Shown: one piece after another, positions 40,249 through 53,313 of the stretch
Position numbering within the stretch: position 1 is the first letter of the stretch
How the letters are laid out: the number at the start of each line of letters is the position of its first letter
Origin: Physcomitrium patens
Taxonomy: Eukaryota; Streptophyta; Bryopsida; Funariales; Funariaceae
Assembly (NCBI RefSeq): GCF_000002425.4
Contig: NC_037254.1
Location: forward strand, 10,191,411-10,255,410
DNA length: 64,000 bases
Direction of reading: 5' to 3'
The notes under the pieces: model-generated
What the model saw: the letters and a program-made list of their open reading frames with translations, nothing else
Told to the model about the DNA's origin: nothing
Databases searched by the model: none
Position numbers and translations under genes: made by a program

Positions 40249-42532
40249 CGTCGCACCATTACCTACTTTTCGTGGTTTGCCAGGTGTGGACCCAGATCAA
40301 CATTTGTCTTAATTCTTGACGGTGTGTGTAGCCAATAATGGAAGGACAGAAGACATTTGGCTGAGATGGTTGCCAGCGACACTAAAAGACACAACGTTCA
40401 AGTGATATAACCGCCAACCTGTAGGTCAATTTATCAATTGGGAGGCATTGAAAACGACATTTTTAGCCCATTTCCGACCAATTGGTTTTAAAGAACGTCT
40501 TTGAGAAAGATTAATGAACAGCAGAATGGTACCAAGGGAAGCGGTACAATCATATTATGGTCGTGTAGCAGATATACTTCAGAAATGGCCAAATAACCAA
40601 ATGTCGGAATCGTTTGTGTTGTCCATATTGGTTAATGGATTACACCCACTAGAATTGAAGATGTTTGTAAAAGAGGCCCAATCAGCTACCATTGCAGCAT
40701 CTCTTGAGCGAGCAAAAGTATGGGAGGAATGTCATTACGACCAGTACTTAACCATTCGCGCCACGATGATTCCATTGCAAGGCGGTCATCAAATGACAAA
40801 TTAGAATGACGCATCGGAAAGTTATTCGAGAAGGAGTGATTATGGTATAATTCCACAGGGAATAGTGAATGCCGTTCTATTGCAGGCTATACTACCATCA
40901 TCGTCACAACCGTATGTGCCTTATTTCGCGTATCAAAAACCAATACCTACGAAGGAATTGACCAATGAATTGATATCAAGGGATCTCAATGAGTCATTGT
41001 TGTTAACATTAACGAAGAAAATGGATGAATTGGTTGTGAATCTGGCCAAGGATAAAGAGAAAAGGCATAAACCGACCAATATGCGACCCAATGTTTGGTG
41101 TAGCAATTGTAAGGGACAAGGTCATTTGGTAACCGAATGTTCTTCACCACCCCAAATGATGGTTCAATGTACCTTTTGTGGGGGTAAGCATACCACTGCC
41201 AATTGTTCGAACTTAAAGAAACAACAACAAGTCGGACAACAGACTATGAGTCAACCAACTTCGTGGGATGTAAATCAAGTACAAACGAATAATAGGTTCG
41301 GCTGGAATGGAAATCGAGCAAATAGACAAAACAAGAATTATTCTAATTTCCAAAACTCTGAATTTCACCAAGAAGGTATATCCAATACCCATGGCTTGGG
41401 GATGAATCAGCAAGGATATCATCAATATTCACCCATGCAGAAGCCAATGCCAGAATCTACAGTACCAATGGATCAACCAGGATCCTTTACTCAACCGACA
41501 TGGAATAGACCGAGCCGTTATATATCAGTAGAGACACCCAATATCCCTGAAGGAGCTGGCAGAAGACCACTTCGTTGCTATCGGTGCAAACAAATCGGAC
41601 ATTATGCGAGTGAATGTCCTAATCCAAGAGCAAGTGATGATTACGCCCCAATATGTGGAAATTGTAAGCAGTCTGGTCATACTTATCAACAGTGCAATGC
41701 GGCTTTTAATTATAATAATCGGGACCAGCAAATGCAAACAAGCTAGCAGGCGGGAGAACCAATCAGTGTTCGGGAGAGGGGTCCAATGGCTCAGCGAGAC
41801 AATAGGCCAGTGGACATTCAACATCGAACACCAGAGGAGAACAGTATGAAAGAGCAATTTTTGGTATAATTATCCCAATTGCAGCAGACGGCAAATGAAT
41901 TGGTTGATCACACGAATTTTAAGCAGCAATTGGTGGCGTGTAAGAGGGAAATGGCAGAACAACGTCAAAAACTGTTGGAACAAGATCGGGTGAATAGGGC
42001 CACCAAAGAAGCCAATTCGAGACTGGAGCATGTCCTTGGAGTAAAACAGCAAGCGTGGGAAAAGGAAAGAGAGCGCCTTCACCACAGAACGGCGCATCAG
42101 AAACAAGAACTCTCCAATTCTCTCAATCAATCGAAACTGGAAGTTGAGAAAATGAAGCAACAATTGGAATTGAACCAAACGAAGATGGCGACTATGGAAC
42201 AGGAAAAGAAGACGATGAGTGACCAATTCAGAGTGAAAACAGAGGAAATGCAAGGGGAGATCAACACTCTGAAGGAGGTTGCAAAAAAATTGGAGGAAGA
42301 ATTGGTCAGCGTTCGACGGCCACAAGGGTCAATTGAAGGTTCAATTGGTGAATTGGAACAGAAGGTGAAGCAACAACAATACCAATTGAAGGCGAAAGAC
42401 ACCCGAATTTTGCTATTAGAAAGTAAAGTCCATGAATTGGGAGCACTTAATGAAGATTTAATGGCCAGATTGAACATAGTCCCAATAAATGTATCAGACG
42501 GGGAAGACGAAGAAGTGACTTTAGAATTGTAA
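40181..42532 (+). pseudogene. gag: Gag of the gag-only element: capsid, four zinc knuckles, coiled coil
   Basis: All pieces from ATG 40181 to TAA 42532 are in one frame, 783 codons. The capsid domain (WEALKTTFLAHFRPIGF, VQSYYGRVADILQKW) is of the Gypsy retrotrans_gag type. Four CCHC-like knuckles follow: CSNCKGQGHLVTEC, CTFCGGKHTTANC (one residue shorter), CYRCKQIGHYASEC and CGNCKQSGHTYQQC. The last ~210 codons (41879-42532) form a Gln/Lys/Glu-rich coiled coil. About six stops (near 40310, 40402, 40501, 40802, 41744, 41868) interrupt the frame. Each can be explained by one C-to-T or G-to-A change from Gln, Arg or Trp. Four knuckles and a long coiled coil are unusual for Gag. Confidence 0.82.
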
Positions 42533-42626
42533 TCAGTAGCTATGAGTATGGACAATGCTAAGGAGTCACCAGTTCAATTTTGAACTAGGTGTTTGCGAGG
42601 ACGCTGCACAGTTAGGAGTGGGGCTA

Positions 42627-43402
42627 TGTAGAATAAGTAGTTATTTGCTGATTTGTAGATACTTAGTTTATAGTGTAAACAGGGATAGATGACTATTGGA
42701 AAGGTAGTTCACTAGTTAAAATGGATGAATAGTTAGGAAAAGTAGTTTTCATTAGAGATGTAGCAGTTGGTATCTCGTGGTAGGATAAGGAGGATGAGAG
42801 AGAGGAAAAAAGGGCCATTACTGTGATAGTGTGAGCCGGGGTAAGCTTGGTGCTACCTCTTTTCTTTTGTTGTTATGTTCTTGGAAATAAGAGTATTGAG
42901 AGTTTCTGAATATTGTGAAGTGAATCATGGAATAAAAGTGTGATTGGAATTATATGTTATTAAATGGGAAGAAGAAAGATTGAATGCTGAAATCTGAATG
43001 TAGTTCAGCAGAAAGAGTGAATCTGTGGTTGTATGAAACACTGTAATGTGAATGGTAGTTATGAGTGAAGAATTCCAGTAATTGGAATGAGGGTAATTGT
43101 GTGCTGAAGCTGAGATGTTGAGGTATTACAGTTGGAGATTGTAAGAGTGAAGATATATTGGTGGAAATAACAATTATTGATATGACTGAATTGTTGTAAG
43201 GAAGAGAGTGATAAGGTGAAAGGAGAGATTATTGTTTTCCTATGTGCTTAGACAATGGAAATAGTGACGATACATTGGAGGTAATTAATTGTGTGACCCT
43301 AACGTGAACACTCAAGCAACTAGTCACTCCCAGTGTTCGAATTCTCCTATATGGGTTTATTCTGGGAAGTTTCTTCCGGAATAAGTAAAACGAAAAATCA
43401 CA
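42627..43402 (+). repeat. 3' LTR of the gag-only element
   Basis: It is preceded by the purine-rich tract AGGAGTGGGGCTA and ends AAAAATCACA, matching the 5' LTR. Confidence 0.92.
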
Positions 43403-45989
43403 TGCTCCAACAGAGAAATATGAAAGACTGGATATACCTTCATACAAGCTGGTAATTCCAGATGGTACGCCACTGAATTGATTTGCTTTTGGATGATAAA
43501 TGGTCTCAAACTTCGATAGTCCAATTTATGACATGATCGCTTGGTCGTGATATTCTATCAAAGAAGCCATGCTTTATCTCCAATTTTGAAAGTGGGTGCT
43601 TGATTCTGAAATCTATCTGCAAACCTCTTGTAGGATTCTTGAGCGGATTGTAATTGAAGCTTCAACGTATTTTGAAGCTTTGATAGTTGTTTCACAAATC
43701 CTTTAGTTGCTGGATTGTTATTTGTTGACGGACTGAATAAATCAAGCTTCAGATGATATCCATAGTTGGAAAGTATGGTGTGTATTAAATCGACGTATGG
43801 AGGCAGTTGTTATATGTAAACTCGGTTAGCGGCAGATATGTGGTTCAATCATCTTACTCATAGTTGATGGTGCATGGAAAGTATTGTTCCAAGACTTGGT
43901 TCATCCATTCCGTTTGGCCATCAGTTTGAGGGTGAAAAGTAGAAGAAAGCTTGACATCCACCTTCAGTATCTCAAAGAGAGATCTCCAAAACTTTGATAC
44001 AAACTGGATTCCTCAATCTGATACGATATCATTTGGTAGTCCATGATAACGATACACATTATCTAAAAAGAGCCTTGCTGTGACTTCATTAGACGATGTC
44101 TTCTTGCAAGGGACAAAGTGCGCCATCTTTGTAAGCCGATCTACCACGACAAAGATGCTGTCAAATGAGTTCGATGATGGCAGGTCCGTGATGAAGTCCA
44201 TAGAAATTGAAGACCATGGTCGACATGGAATCGACAATGGCTATAAGAGTCCATAAGGGCGATGTTGAGGATTCTTGGATCTTAAACAAATGTCGCACGA
44301 GAGGATAAAATCTTTCACATCCTTCCACATTTCGGGCCACCAAAAATCTTGAGAAATAAGCTCCAAGGTATTGTTGAATCCAAAATGTCCCACAACTGGA
44401 AAATTGTGGCGAGATTAAAGAACTCGGAGTCGTGCAAGTCCTTTTGGGATATATAACCACTCCTCAAAGTATAAAAGATCTCTCTCCACCTTGAACTTGT
44501 CGTCATAGGTACACTACTTAATATCAATGGCTACTAAAACTTTAATGGACACGACACGTATCTAATTCAAGAAGTCAGTATCAATTGGCACAATAGTAGC
44601 GCATAGTTGAAATTGCTCTGGCTTCAATACTGTCATACATTGTTGATCAAACGTTGCTTCTTCAGCCTTTGGTACAAGATATAATCTCCTCGATAAGGCA
44701 TCAGATAGTCCTTGCTGCTTTCCAGATAGATAAGTGATAACAAAATCAAACCTATATAGCAACATATTCCACCGACTTTGACGTCGATTTAAAACTCGAG
44801 CTGACATGAAATATTTCAAATTCTTATGATTTGTGTATACAGTCATTGGATGTGCAGCTCCTTCAAGAAAGTGACGCCATTCTTAGAAAGAATCCACTAT
44901 AGCAAGAAGTTCCTTATTATGGATCTCATAATTGATTTCAGCAACAAAGAACTTTTGATAATAGAATGCAACGTGCTGGAGCTTCTTGTCTTCTCCCATT
45001 TGTGAAAGTACAGCTCCCAAAGCAAAATCCGAAGCATCAATTTCTAAATAAAAGGCCTTTGTAAACTATAGATGTACCAAGATTAGAGCCATAGTAAATG
45101 CGGTCTTAAGGTCTTGAAATGCCTTCTCCGATAGAGGTCCCGATTCTAGCTTATCCTTGCATATCAACTAAGTGAGAGGAGCAGCAACTTGAGAATAATT
45201 CTTGATGAAGATCCGAGAGAAGTTGATAAAACCAAGAAAACAGTGTACATTTTTAACCGTCTTCAGAACCTCTCAGGACACATTTGCTTCCACCTTCTTA
45301 AAGTCCATCTTCAAACCTTCCATAGTCGCAATGAATCCCAAAAATTCCATCTTTATTTGGTGAAATAAATACTTCTCCAACTTGGCATATAGTCCTCACT
45401 TGCGTAGTTTCTCTAAGACCAAACAAACGTGCTTTTCATGCTCTTCCTCATTTTTGGAGAATATCAAAATATCATCCAAATAGATGACAACAAAATCGTC
45501 AAGGTGCTCTCGGAAAATATCATTCATCATATATTGAAAGACCACTGGAGCATTAGTAAGACCAAAGGGCATGACATTATACTCAAAATGGCCATACCTT
45601 GTATGGAATGTTGTCTTCCACTCATCTCCTTCCTTGATTCATACGAGATTGTAAGCTTCCCATAGATCAATTTTTGTAAAGATCCTTACACGTCCAAGTT
45701 ATTCTAAGAGACCAAAAATCAAGGGTAACGGATAACGATTCTTCTTTGTTACCTTGTTGAGGCCTCGATAGTCCACACGCATCCGCAATGAGCCATCTTT
45801 CTTCTTCACAAATACGATGGGTGCTCCGGTTGACGATTTTGAATGACGGATGAAGTTCTTGGCTAGATTCTCCTCGATGTACTTCTGCAACTCCGCCAAC
45901 TCCATCTGCGATAGATTGTAGATTGGGCCAAAAGGTAATTGTGCTTCTTCCTGCAAGTCTATGGCGCAATCATATGGTTGGTATTTCAG
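43403..45989 (-). pseudogene. Copy D pol: integrase, RNase H, RT (decayed)
   Basis: Minus-strand similarity to the intact pol runs from RT (45989 down to about 45250; [23 protein letters not shown] region near 45480) through RNase H (about 45130-44650; HKNLKYFMSARVLNRRQS) and integrase (44530-43900; [16 protein letters not shown]) to the GPY/F region at 43500. There are many stops and frameshifts. At 43557-43562 the codons equivalent to the pol/chromodomain TGA of the intact copy read TGA-TAG. The RT is interrupted at its upstream end by element C. Confidence 0.85.
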
Positions 45990-47332
45990 TGTCGTATTAC
46001 GTGCTTTCCTGCTCAAGAACGCGCCAGGCGTCTGGCTGTAGAAGGTAGTATGGAGATCCGCCGATAGTCAAGCAGTCTATCAGTTTTTACTGCCGGAATA
46101 TAAACGACTGCAAGAATATACCGTAAATCTTTACTGATGCCCTTCGACTGCTTGTTGAAGTCCTTTTTTTGCCCCAGCCGGTAGGTCTCTAGACGTTACA
46201 GAGAACCCCGAACAACCCAAACTGTTAATCTTCAATATCCCTTTGTACTTACGATCTTGTATCCACTGACTGTCCTGTTAGATTAACCCAATAAATTTCA
46301 TTCACTCCGCATACTCAATCCTATAGACATCCCTTTAATCTTTCAATCACAGACGTAACTCGATTTTATAAAACAGTCAAGAGTATTCAAACCCACTTCA
46401 TTTAAAAATCCCGATTCACCATTACAACACTGACTTCAGCAGCGATTGCCTCAGTCGTCCCCAAAACTCTACGAAGAAGAAAAATCCAAATTCTATGTCT
46501 TTCCTTCCCCGACCCGAAGCATGAAGCTCCTCTCTCTAATTCCCTTGATCTTCTAAAAACCTCCAATGAAAACCGAACTAGTAACCTTGAAAAGAGCTTG
46601 AAGCTAGCTCCTTGATCCAAAAAAAAACCCCCTGAAAAAAAAACCTCCCCCCTCAAAACTATATCCCCCCCTAACCTTATCTTTTGAATTTCTTCAATCT
46701 TCCGTCTTAGATCCGGAATTGGCTCCCACCTCAAGCTTGGATCCGAAATTGGCTCTCGCCGTCAAGCTTTCTCCTCCGTTTTTACCTTTAAGAAATCCAT
46801 TTACCGAAAACAACGTTCCCTGAAACGGCACAGAGATCAGGACAGCCTGAAACAGAATCGAACCCCGTAATCGGGACCACATTGAGTCGCCCGACCAATT
46901 CAGGTCCTATATTGGGAAAGATGTCCGTAGTAACCTGGATGTTCCCGTAATTGGGTCAAATTGGTCCTCGCGTCAGATTGGCTAACATCCGTAGTAAGAC
47001 CTAGATTTCCCGTAATTAGACTGCATTGAGTTGACCGACCAATTCAGGTCTCATATTGGATAAGAGGACCCGGATTGGATTATCGAAATTGGATCCAATT
47101 GGCTCCTCGAACCCGTCGTGTGAATTGGTCCTTCTCTTCCTGCTGACTCCCGTTATTGGAATGGAACGGAGCATTTCAGTATGCCTCGGCTGACTGTAAC
47201 GGAGTCACTGAACCTGACCACTCAGTATTTGTACTGGAGTTGGTTGATGCTCCCAATATTCGAGGTAACTGAATATTATTAAAATTCCCCTTTCTTTTTA
47301 TTTTCAGTGTATACTCGTGTTACAACACGACA
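45990..47332 (-). repeat. 3' LTR of element C (1343 bp)
   Basis: It is nearly identical to 53314-54659. It contains duplicated small frames (for example 46402-46734) that also occur in the other LTR and are not regarded as genes. Confidence 0.93.
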
Positions 47333-47466
47333 TCCACCCCCTCTGAACCTGTGCATCCTCCGGTATGCACCAATTTACCCAATTGCTGTTTGATTCAGAA
47401 TATATCCCCTACGTCTTTGTCCACTTCGTCTTCGTCACCTTCATTATCCATATCACTTTCATCTTC

Positions 47467-48630
47467 TTACTGCAGAATCTCTGTACCTTCATTAAGGTCT
47501 TCCATATTCATCTCTGTGTGTCTTCGTTTAAGTATTTTTACTCGCTTCTTTGCAATTGGTATTTTCAATTTTGTACCATCTAACTCCCGTAATGAGTAAG
47601 TCGCATTATCATGAACAGTTGTTATAACATATGGTCGAAACCAACGTTTTGAAAATTTCTGCAAAGTACTATGTTGATTATCCAGACTATTGTCATAAAC
47701 AAGTACCCAGTCACCGTCCTCGATTGCTTTTGGTCTCAATCGATGTTGCTTATCTAATCGCGCCTTGTTTTGTAACCTTGCTCTTTTTAACCTTTCCAAT
47801 GCTATCTGGACATCTTCCGTTCTTTGCTCCAATTGTCGAATCCTAATAGCCAGAAGTTCTTCTCTTGTCAATCCATCTTCCCATGGTAGCATACTCCAAG
47901 TAAGTACCTTTTCTTCAATCGGCATAATTGGTTTTTGACCTGTCATAAGTTCTACTGGTATATATCCTGTCACCGAACTATGTGTTGTTTGATCAGCCCA
48001 TAATACAAATGACAAAAGCCGTGGCCACTCTTTAACTTTCCCATTACAAGCTTTAACCAATACTTTCACAATCGGCGGGTGACCGCATTCGCTTTTTGCA
48101 TTCCCTTCCGGATTATGAGCAGTAGTCAGTGATAGTTTAACTCCACATTTTTCAAAGAACTTACGAGCTTCTTGTGCATTTAATTCTCCACGATCTGCAG
48201 TGATTTTTCCTACGCACCCGTAACGGCAAATGACATCTTCAAGCAAAAACCTACAAATCCCCTCTGTAGATTTTGTCCTCAATGCTCTTCCTTCTACTTG
48301 ATTTGATAAATATTCACGAGCTAAAACCAAATATCTCATCTGCCATAACCCAACCGGCATAATAATCAAATCAACAACCCATTTAAAATGAATAGCCAGA
48401 GGATACGTAGGATGAAGACCATCTCGATGTCGGATATTAGAATACGATTGACAGATTTCACATGACTCTACAAATGAGAGCACATCTCGATACATATTTT
48501 TCCACCAATATCGTTCCTTGAGTTTAGCAAAAGTAGCCCAGATTCCTCTATGCCCTGCCCATAAACTATCATGAAACTCCTTTAATAATTTTAGTTTTTC
48601 TTCCCTTTTGCCTATCACTCGTTGTGGCAT
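47467..48630 (-). pseudogene. Element C integrase
   Basis: The frame holds 387 codons. The zinc-finger part has HDSLWAGHRGIWATF...CEICQ. The catalytic core is VVDLIIMPVG, KITADRGELNA and HNPEGNAKSE, giving D, D and E with 34 residues between the last two. A C-terminal module with KRWFRPYVITTVHDNATYSL follows, but no chromodomain. The frame is open but separated from RNase H at 48733 by stops, so the polyprotein is broken. Confidence 0.85.
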
Positions 48631-50869
48631 CCCAATTCCTTTCTTCGGTCTCTTCCATAAGAATCCATCTCGAAGTAAAAATCCATATGCTTTTTTTCTT
48701 ATTTGTTTGAATTTTTCTGTAGACCAATTCCCCTACTTAGACAAGGTATTCAAATAATGACCAATATCCAATAATTCTCCTTCATAAGCTTCTTCAAGAA
48801 ATAGCTTGTCTTCTGTGTTGAGATTCGATATTGAATAGAATTTCAATCTGACATCATCAATGTCTTCAACCATTTCGTCCTCCCTCTCGTATCTTGCTCG
48901 AGATAGCATGTCTGCTACTAAATTGTTCTTTCCAGTGATATGCTTAAATTCTGGATTTAGTGACTTAATATAAGCAATCCATCTCAACATTGCAATATCT
49001 GGCGTTGAACAGTTAATAATCATTCCAAGCAATGGCAAGCAATTTGTTTCAATTACTACTACTGCCCCAATCAAATAGTCCTTTTCAGCTTTCATAGCCG
49101 AAACGACTCCCCAAAGTTCTCTTTTGACTTGCAAATATGCACGCTGACGAATACTTAAAACTTTAGCCCCAAATCGAACTGCAAATCTACTCCCATTCGA
49201 ATCATCTTGACCCACCGCCCATCCAACGGCAATTGGACTAGCGTCTACAGTAAGAATCACTGGTCTATTGAACTTATAATCAACCTTCCTCAATATTGGA
49301 GGTGACATCAATAATTTCTTCAATCTTTGCATTGCCTGAATATGCCTTTCTTTCCATTCAAATCGGTAACCCTTGCGTAACAGTTCATATAATGGATCTG
49401 CTATGTGAACAAAATGAGGGATCCAGATTCGATAAAATACACATGCACCCAAAAACCTGCGAACCTCTGTTAAAGAACCACAATCCTCTTTCATCCTTCC
49501 AATTGCATCAACTTTAGTCGGATCTGGTTTTCTTCCGTAAGATCCGCATAAATATCCAACAATTACAACCTCTCGCACTCCAAATACGGACTTCATACCC
49601 GATAATGTAAGATGAACTTCTCCAAGCCGAGTTAAAATCTTTTCACAATCTTATATATGATCAACAACATATCTGCGACACCCCCTCGTATCAAAAGTTT
49701 CATCCTTGTCTCCTTCTCTGCACCCTTTTATAGGAACATCATCCAAAAAAGCCATAGTCTTTTCCGAATAAAATCTCTCAATACCTTATTCATCCCATTC
49801 ATCATATGCGCAACTGAGTTGGTCGCGCCTTGAGGAAGAGTGCACATTCTAACCAATCCAAGCGGTGTCCTCATCATTGTCATATCTCTACTTCCTTCGG
49901 CAAGTTGAAATTAATCATAACCTGAATACAAATCACCCATTGAATAGATTGCCCTTCCAGCAAACGCCTCAGCAAATTCATCCACAATAGGTCCAATTCC
50001 TGCATTCCTGACAGTTACAGCATTCACCGGCTGCATATCTTGAATAAACCGTAGTGACCCATTCTTCTTAGGTACCGTAAACCATCGACTAGAATACGGC
50101 GCAAATGAAGGTTCTAATATTTTCATCTTTATCTTTTCTTTTAATAGCTCAACTAATTTAGATAAATGTGCCCTCGGTACTGGAATCGGTCTTAGATTCC
50201 AAGGTACATGTGGTACAGTGAAGATAACCATAGGTGTTACAATATTTGGATCCACACACCCAATTTCATGAGATTCGAAGGCAAACGATCTACCTTGTTT
50301 AGCCAACATCTTTTTGAAGCAAGTAATTTCCTCCGGCAATAAAGAACCATCAGAACCAATCTTCAATTCTTCAAAAGTCTCTTCAGTAAACTGATGTCCA
50401 ATACTCATTGGATCTCTTAAACTTGCTTCTTTTGATGCTTCTTCCATTTGTTCTTTAGAATCCTCTGGTAATGGTCCGGCAACAGGCTTAACCTTCTTAT
50501 CTACCGTTTTATATCTCGTCTCTACTGTGACTTCTGGTGCTTGAAAAGATTCAAGCATGGTATAAACCTCTCTCGAATGAATCTCAACAATCTTATCATT
50601 ATTTCCTAACCCAATAGATGTAATCAATTCCAATGAATCTTCCAACCCATTTTCTTCATAAACACCTAAAATCCTCTCATCATCTTGCAATGTACCTATC
50701 TAGCGTAACTGTCCTTCAATATCATATAATCTTTTTCTTTCTTTTCTTTTAAAATCATCAACTTTCTTATACATAATATTTCCATTCTCCAATATACCAA
50801 TAAAACTCGCATCAAAGGCACCTTCATCTCGCGAGAGTACCTCCTCTTTTGTACCTCCATAATCTCGCT
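48631..50869 (-). pseudogene. Element C reverse transcriptase and RNase H
   Basis: RT begins in the frame 50690-49911 (WNLRPIPVPRAHLSKLVELL, VPKKNGSLRFIQDMQPVNAV, IYSMGDLYSGYD). It is broken between 49910 and 49597, where the active-site region reads AFLDDVPIKG (F-L-D-D rather than Y-x-D-D). It resumes at 49596-48733 with the connection and RNase H (LTVDASPIAVGWAVGQ, TGKNNLVADMLSRA). It is the core of a Gypsy pol, defective through stops and a frameshift. Confidence 0.85.
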
Positions 50870-53266
50870 TTACAGTGGTACCTCCCCAAAATCCTTAAAT
50901 CCTTCAACAATCTTTGGCAATGGTTTCTCCCTCAACCTATCTCGATTCCGTTCATGGTTAGGAGGTACTGTTAGAAATTGTACAGCTTTCCTCCCATCTT
51001 CGCTACGTATCCTTGCATAAGCAGAACCATCGTCAAGTACCTTTGTTTCCATCCGTGTTGCCGTGATATAAGGTTGTCCTAAAATCAACGGATAAGACGT
51101 TGTATCTTGAACAAAGAAATGTTGCTCCGTCGCAACATCCCCAATCCGAATTTTGACATCTGGACAAGCTCCATATAATTCGCCTCGTGTGTTATTAGCT
51201 ACTCGTATTGCCCATCCATATTCCATATCAATTAGCCATTTTTGCTTCTTATAAAGATCTTTAGACATGAGATTTATTTCAGAACCATGGTCCACCAAGG
51301 CAACTATTGGTTCTTCTATATCTCCTACCTTCACCAATACCTCAGTAGTTGCCCTTGCCCAATGCTTTCGAGTATAATGGCTCAAAGTTTCTATTCCCTT
51401 GTCACTAGAATCTTCGAAACGTACTTGCTGATTATACCCATTCTTTTCATTTGTTGGTTGCTTGTAACCAATATCAACCTCTTCTTCATCTCTACATATT
51501 CTTGCATCAATAGCATGACTCATTCCAGTTTCGCTCATTAATTGCCTCTTTCGCTTAATGCTGTCAATGATAACATCATGAAACTCCTTCTTTGCAATTC
51601 TCAAGACTTCTTTCAATGTGAATTCCACCTTAGCGTTTAATATACGTTCTTCCAACACCCCTTTCAAATTTGTTGCCGCTTCAATATCAGAAAGTAGCGT
51701 ATAAGCAATTGATTTGCCCTCATCTTTTGTCTTTGTTGTTTTTTCTCCCAATGATGCTAAGGTATCCTTTACAGGCAATTCTTGTGAAGCTGCCTCTCGA
51801 GCCTTGTCTCCTCGAGTTTGCCTCTTAAAAGAATTTCCTTCTCTAGTATCATCAAAATTTCCTCGTCTTTTTTCTTCCATCAAAGCTTCATGTTGGCTCT
51901 TAGCAATATATGCATGAACTGAAAGAGACTCAACAGGATCCTCCCAACCTGTTCTTCCTCGTATTGTAGCTGCAGTTCTCAATAACGCTTCTCGAGGTAA
52001 TTTCCCTTCTTGCATTGTAGAAACGGCAGAAACCCAAAACTCACTAGTTTCCGTACTTCCACCAATTTCATCATCTACTCTAGCACCATAACTTGCACTT
52101 TCTCGTACTATTGTTTCATGCTCTTTTAAGTAATCTTGAACCAATGCTCTCATTCCTCCCTTGCCAAAATTGGTTTGAAGAAGATCCTCCCTATCTTTCA
52201 ATGCTATCTTCTCATCTTTCCAGCAAATAATTCCCTGCCGTATCATATTATTAAATTCATTGCAATCTTTTCTAGTGTGTGAAGCATCATCACACCAAAT
52301 GCATCTTTGTACATATCCTTGTTTTGAAACATTCTTCGAATTGTTTATAGAAGTATTCTCTTCAAGTCTTCCTAATTTGATTTAAAGATCTTGCATTCCT
52401 CGTATAATTTCTTCCATACCCATATCTGCTTTCTTTGACAAGGATGTCGAAGGTTGAACTGTAGGCATTGTCGGTGGTGTTGTACGTACTGGAGCTTTGG
52501 GTGCTTGTACTGTTTTCGGAATATTACTCCTATCCTTCCTCCTTTCTTTTTTTGTAAGCAACTCCACCGCATCTTCAACGTTCTTCCACTTCGTTGTCAA
52601 TCCTTCATCTTCTTCTTTGTCTTCAAGAAGGGGTTCTAATTTCTCTTGCAATTCTCCATCAGCAGCTTGAAGAAATAGATCAACTTTGTTCGGCTCCAAT
52701 GTCAATTTTTCTACCTTCGATAATTGAGAGTACTGCCTCTCAAATTCCCTTAGTAGCTCTGTTGCTTGCAAATTCTTATTGGGCCGTTCAATCCATCCCA
52801 GAAACAGCTTCTTAGTAATGTGATCAGCATCTTCCAAGAAATATTCGTCTTTCAATGCATGTGAAAAATCCTCCCATGAATTCCCACAACGATCCGTAAT
52901 CGATGTAATGTGGTCCCTTATCTCCGGTATCGTGGCAAGTCCAAATAGTGCAACCATTTTCTTCTCAGAAACCCGATTTAATTCTATTTCACGAACATAA
53001 CATCTTAAATACCTTGAAATATTCCTCCCATCAAATTGATCAATTTTACTGACCACTGCTTGCAATGCTTTGGTTGCCAAAGCTTCCTTTCGATCATTAC
53101 TTTGTTGTTGCTGCATTGACAATGAGAAGGCTTGAAACAAACTAGCAATAGATGGATCCATGTGCATACCTTGTCCTTTAGAAGACTCCTCACCAGAAAC
53201 TTCTCCCAAAAATCCTTCAAAATTTTTATTTTCGTTTTCCATAAAAATAAAGATAAAATCAACCAA
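50870..53266 (-). pseudogene. Element C gag and protease
   Basis: The parts 53266-52382 and 52246-50870 are in the same frame, with stops at 52382-52384 and in between. Gag probably starts at MENENKNFEG; it has a Gln-rich segment and helical capsid text, then a zinc knuckle CIWCDDASHTRKDC near 52300. A long charged linker leads to the protease, whose active site reads LVDHGSEINLM, i.e. D-H-G instead of D-S/T-G. pol continues in another frame after 50870. The D-H-G variant could be a real lineage feature or a mutation; similar DHG motifs are, I believe, seen in some fungal Gypsy elements, but I cannot verify this here. Confidence 0.78.
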
Positions 53267-53292
53267 AATCCAATACCTTCTACCTCAAGCTT

Positions 53293-53309
53293 TCACGTCG
53301 GGTTCACCA
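53293..53309 (-). other. Element C putative primer binding site
   Basis: The minus strand reads TGGTGAACCCGACGTGA four nt after the 5' LTR, with the TGG start typical of tRNA-primed elements. I cannot name the tRNA. Confidence 0.6.
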
Positions 53310-53313
53310 CTTA

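Larger units (their letters stand above)
38718..43402 (+). mobile_element. Gag-only (non-autonomous) LTR retrotransposon
   Basis: LTRs of 777 bp (38718-39494) and 776 bp (42627-43402), each TGTAGAATAAG...AATCACA, enclose 3.1 kb. Flanks GGCTC (38713-38717) and TGCTC (43403-43407) look like a 5-bp target duplication with one change, inside the pol end of copy D. The interior has a primer site, an extra ORF and gag, but no trace of protease, RT or integrase, so it depends on another element for movement. The LTRs differ by a few percent by eye, older than the 14559-20687 insertion. Confidence 0.88.

Noticed and set aside
46402..46734. 110-codon frame, also at 53729-54061
   Set aside because: It is inside the element C LTR and present twice because the LTR is repeated; there is no sign of a protein family.
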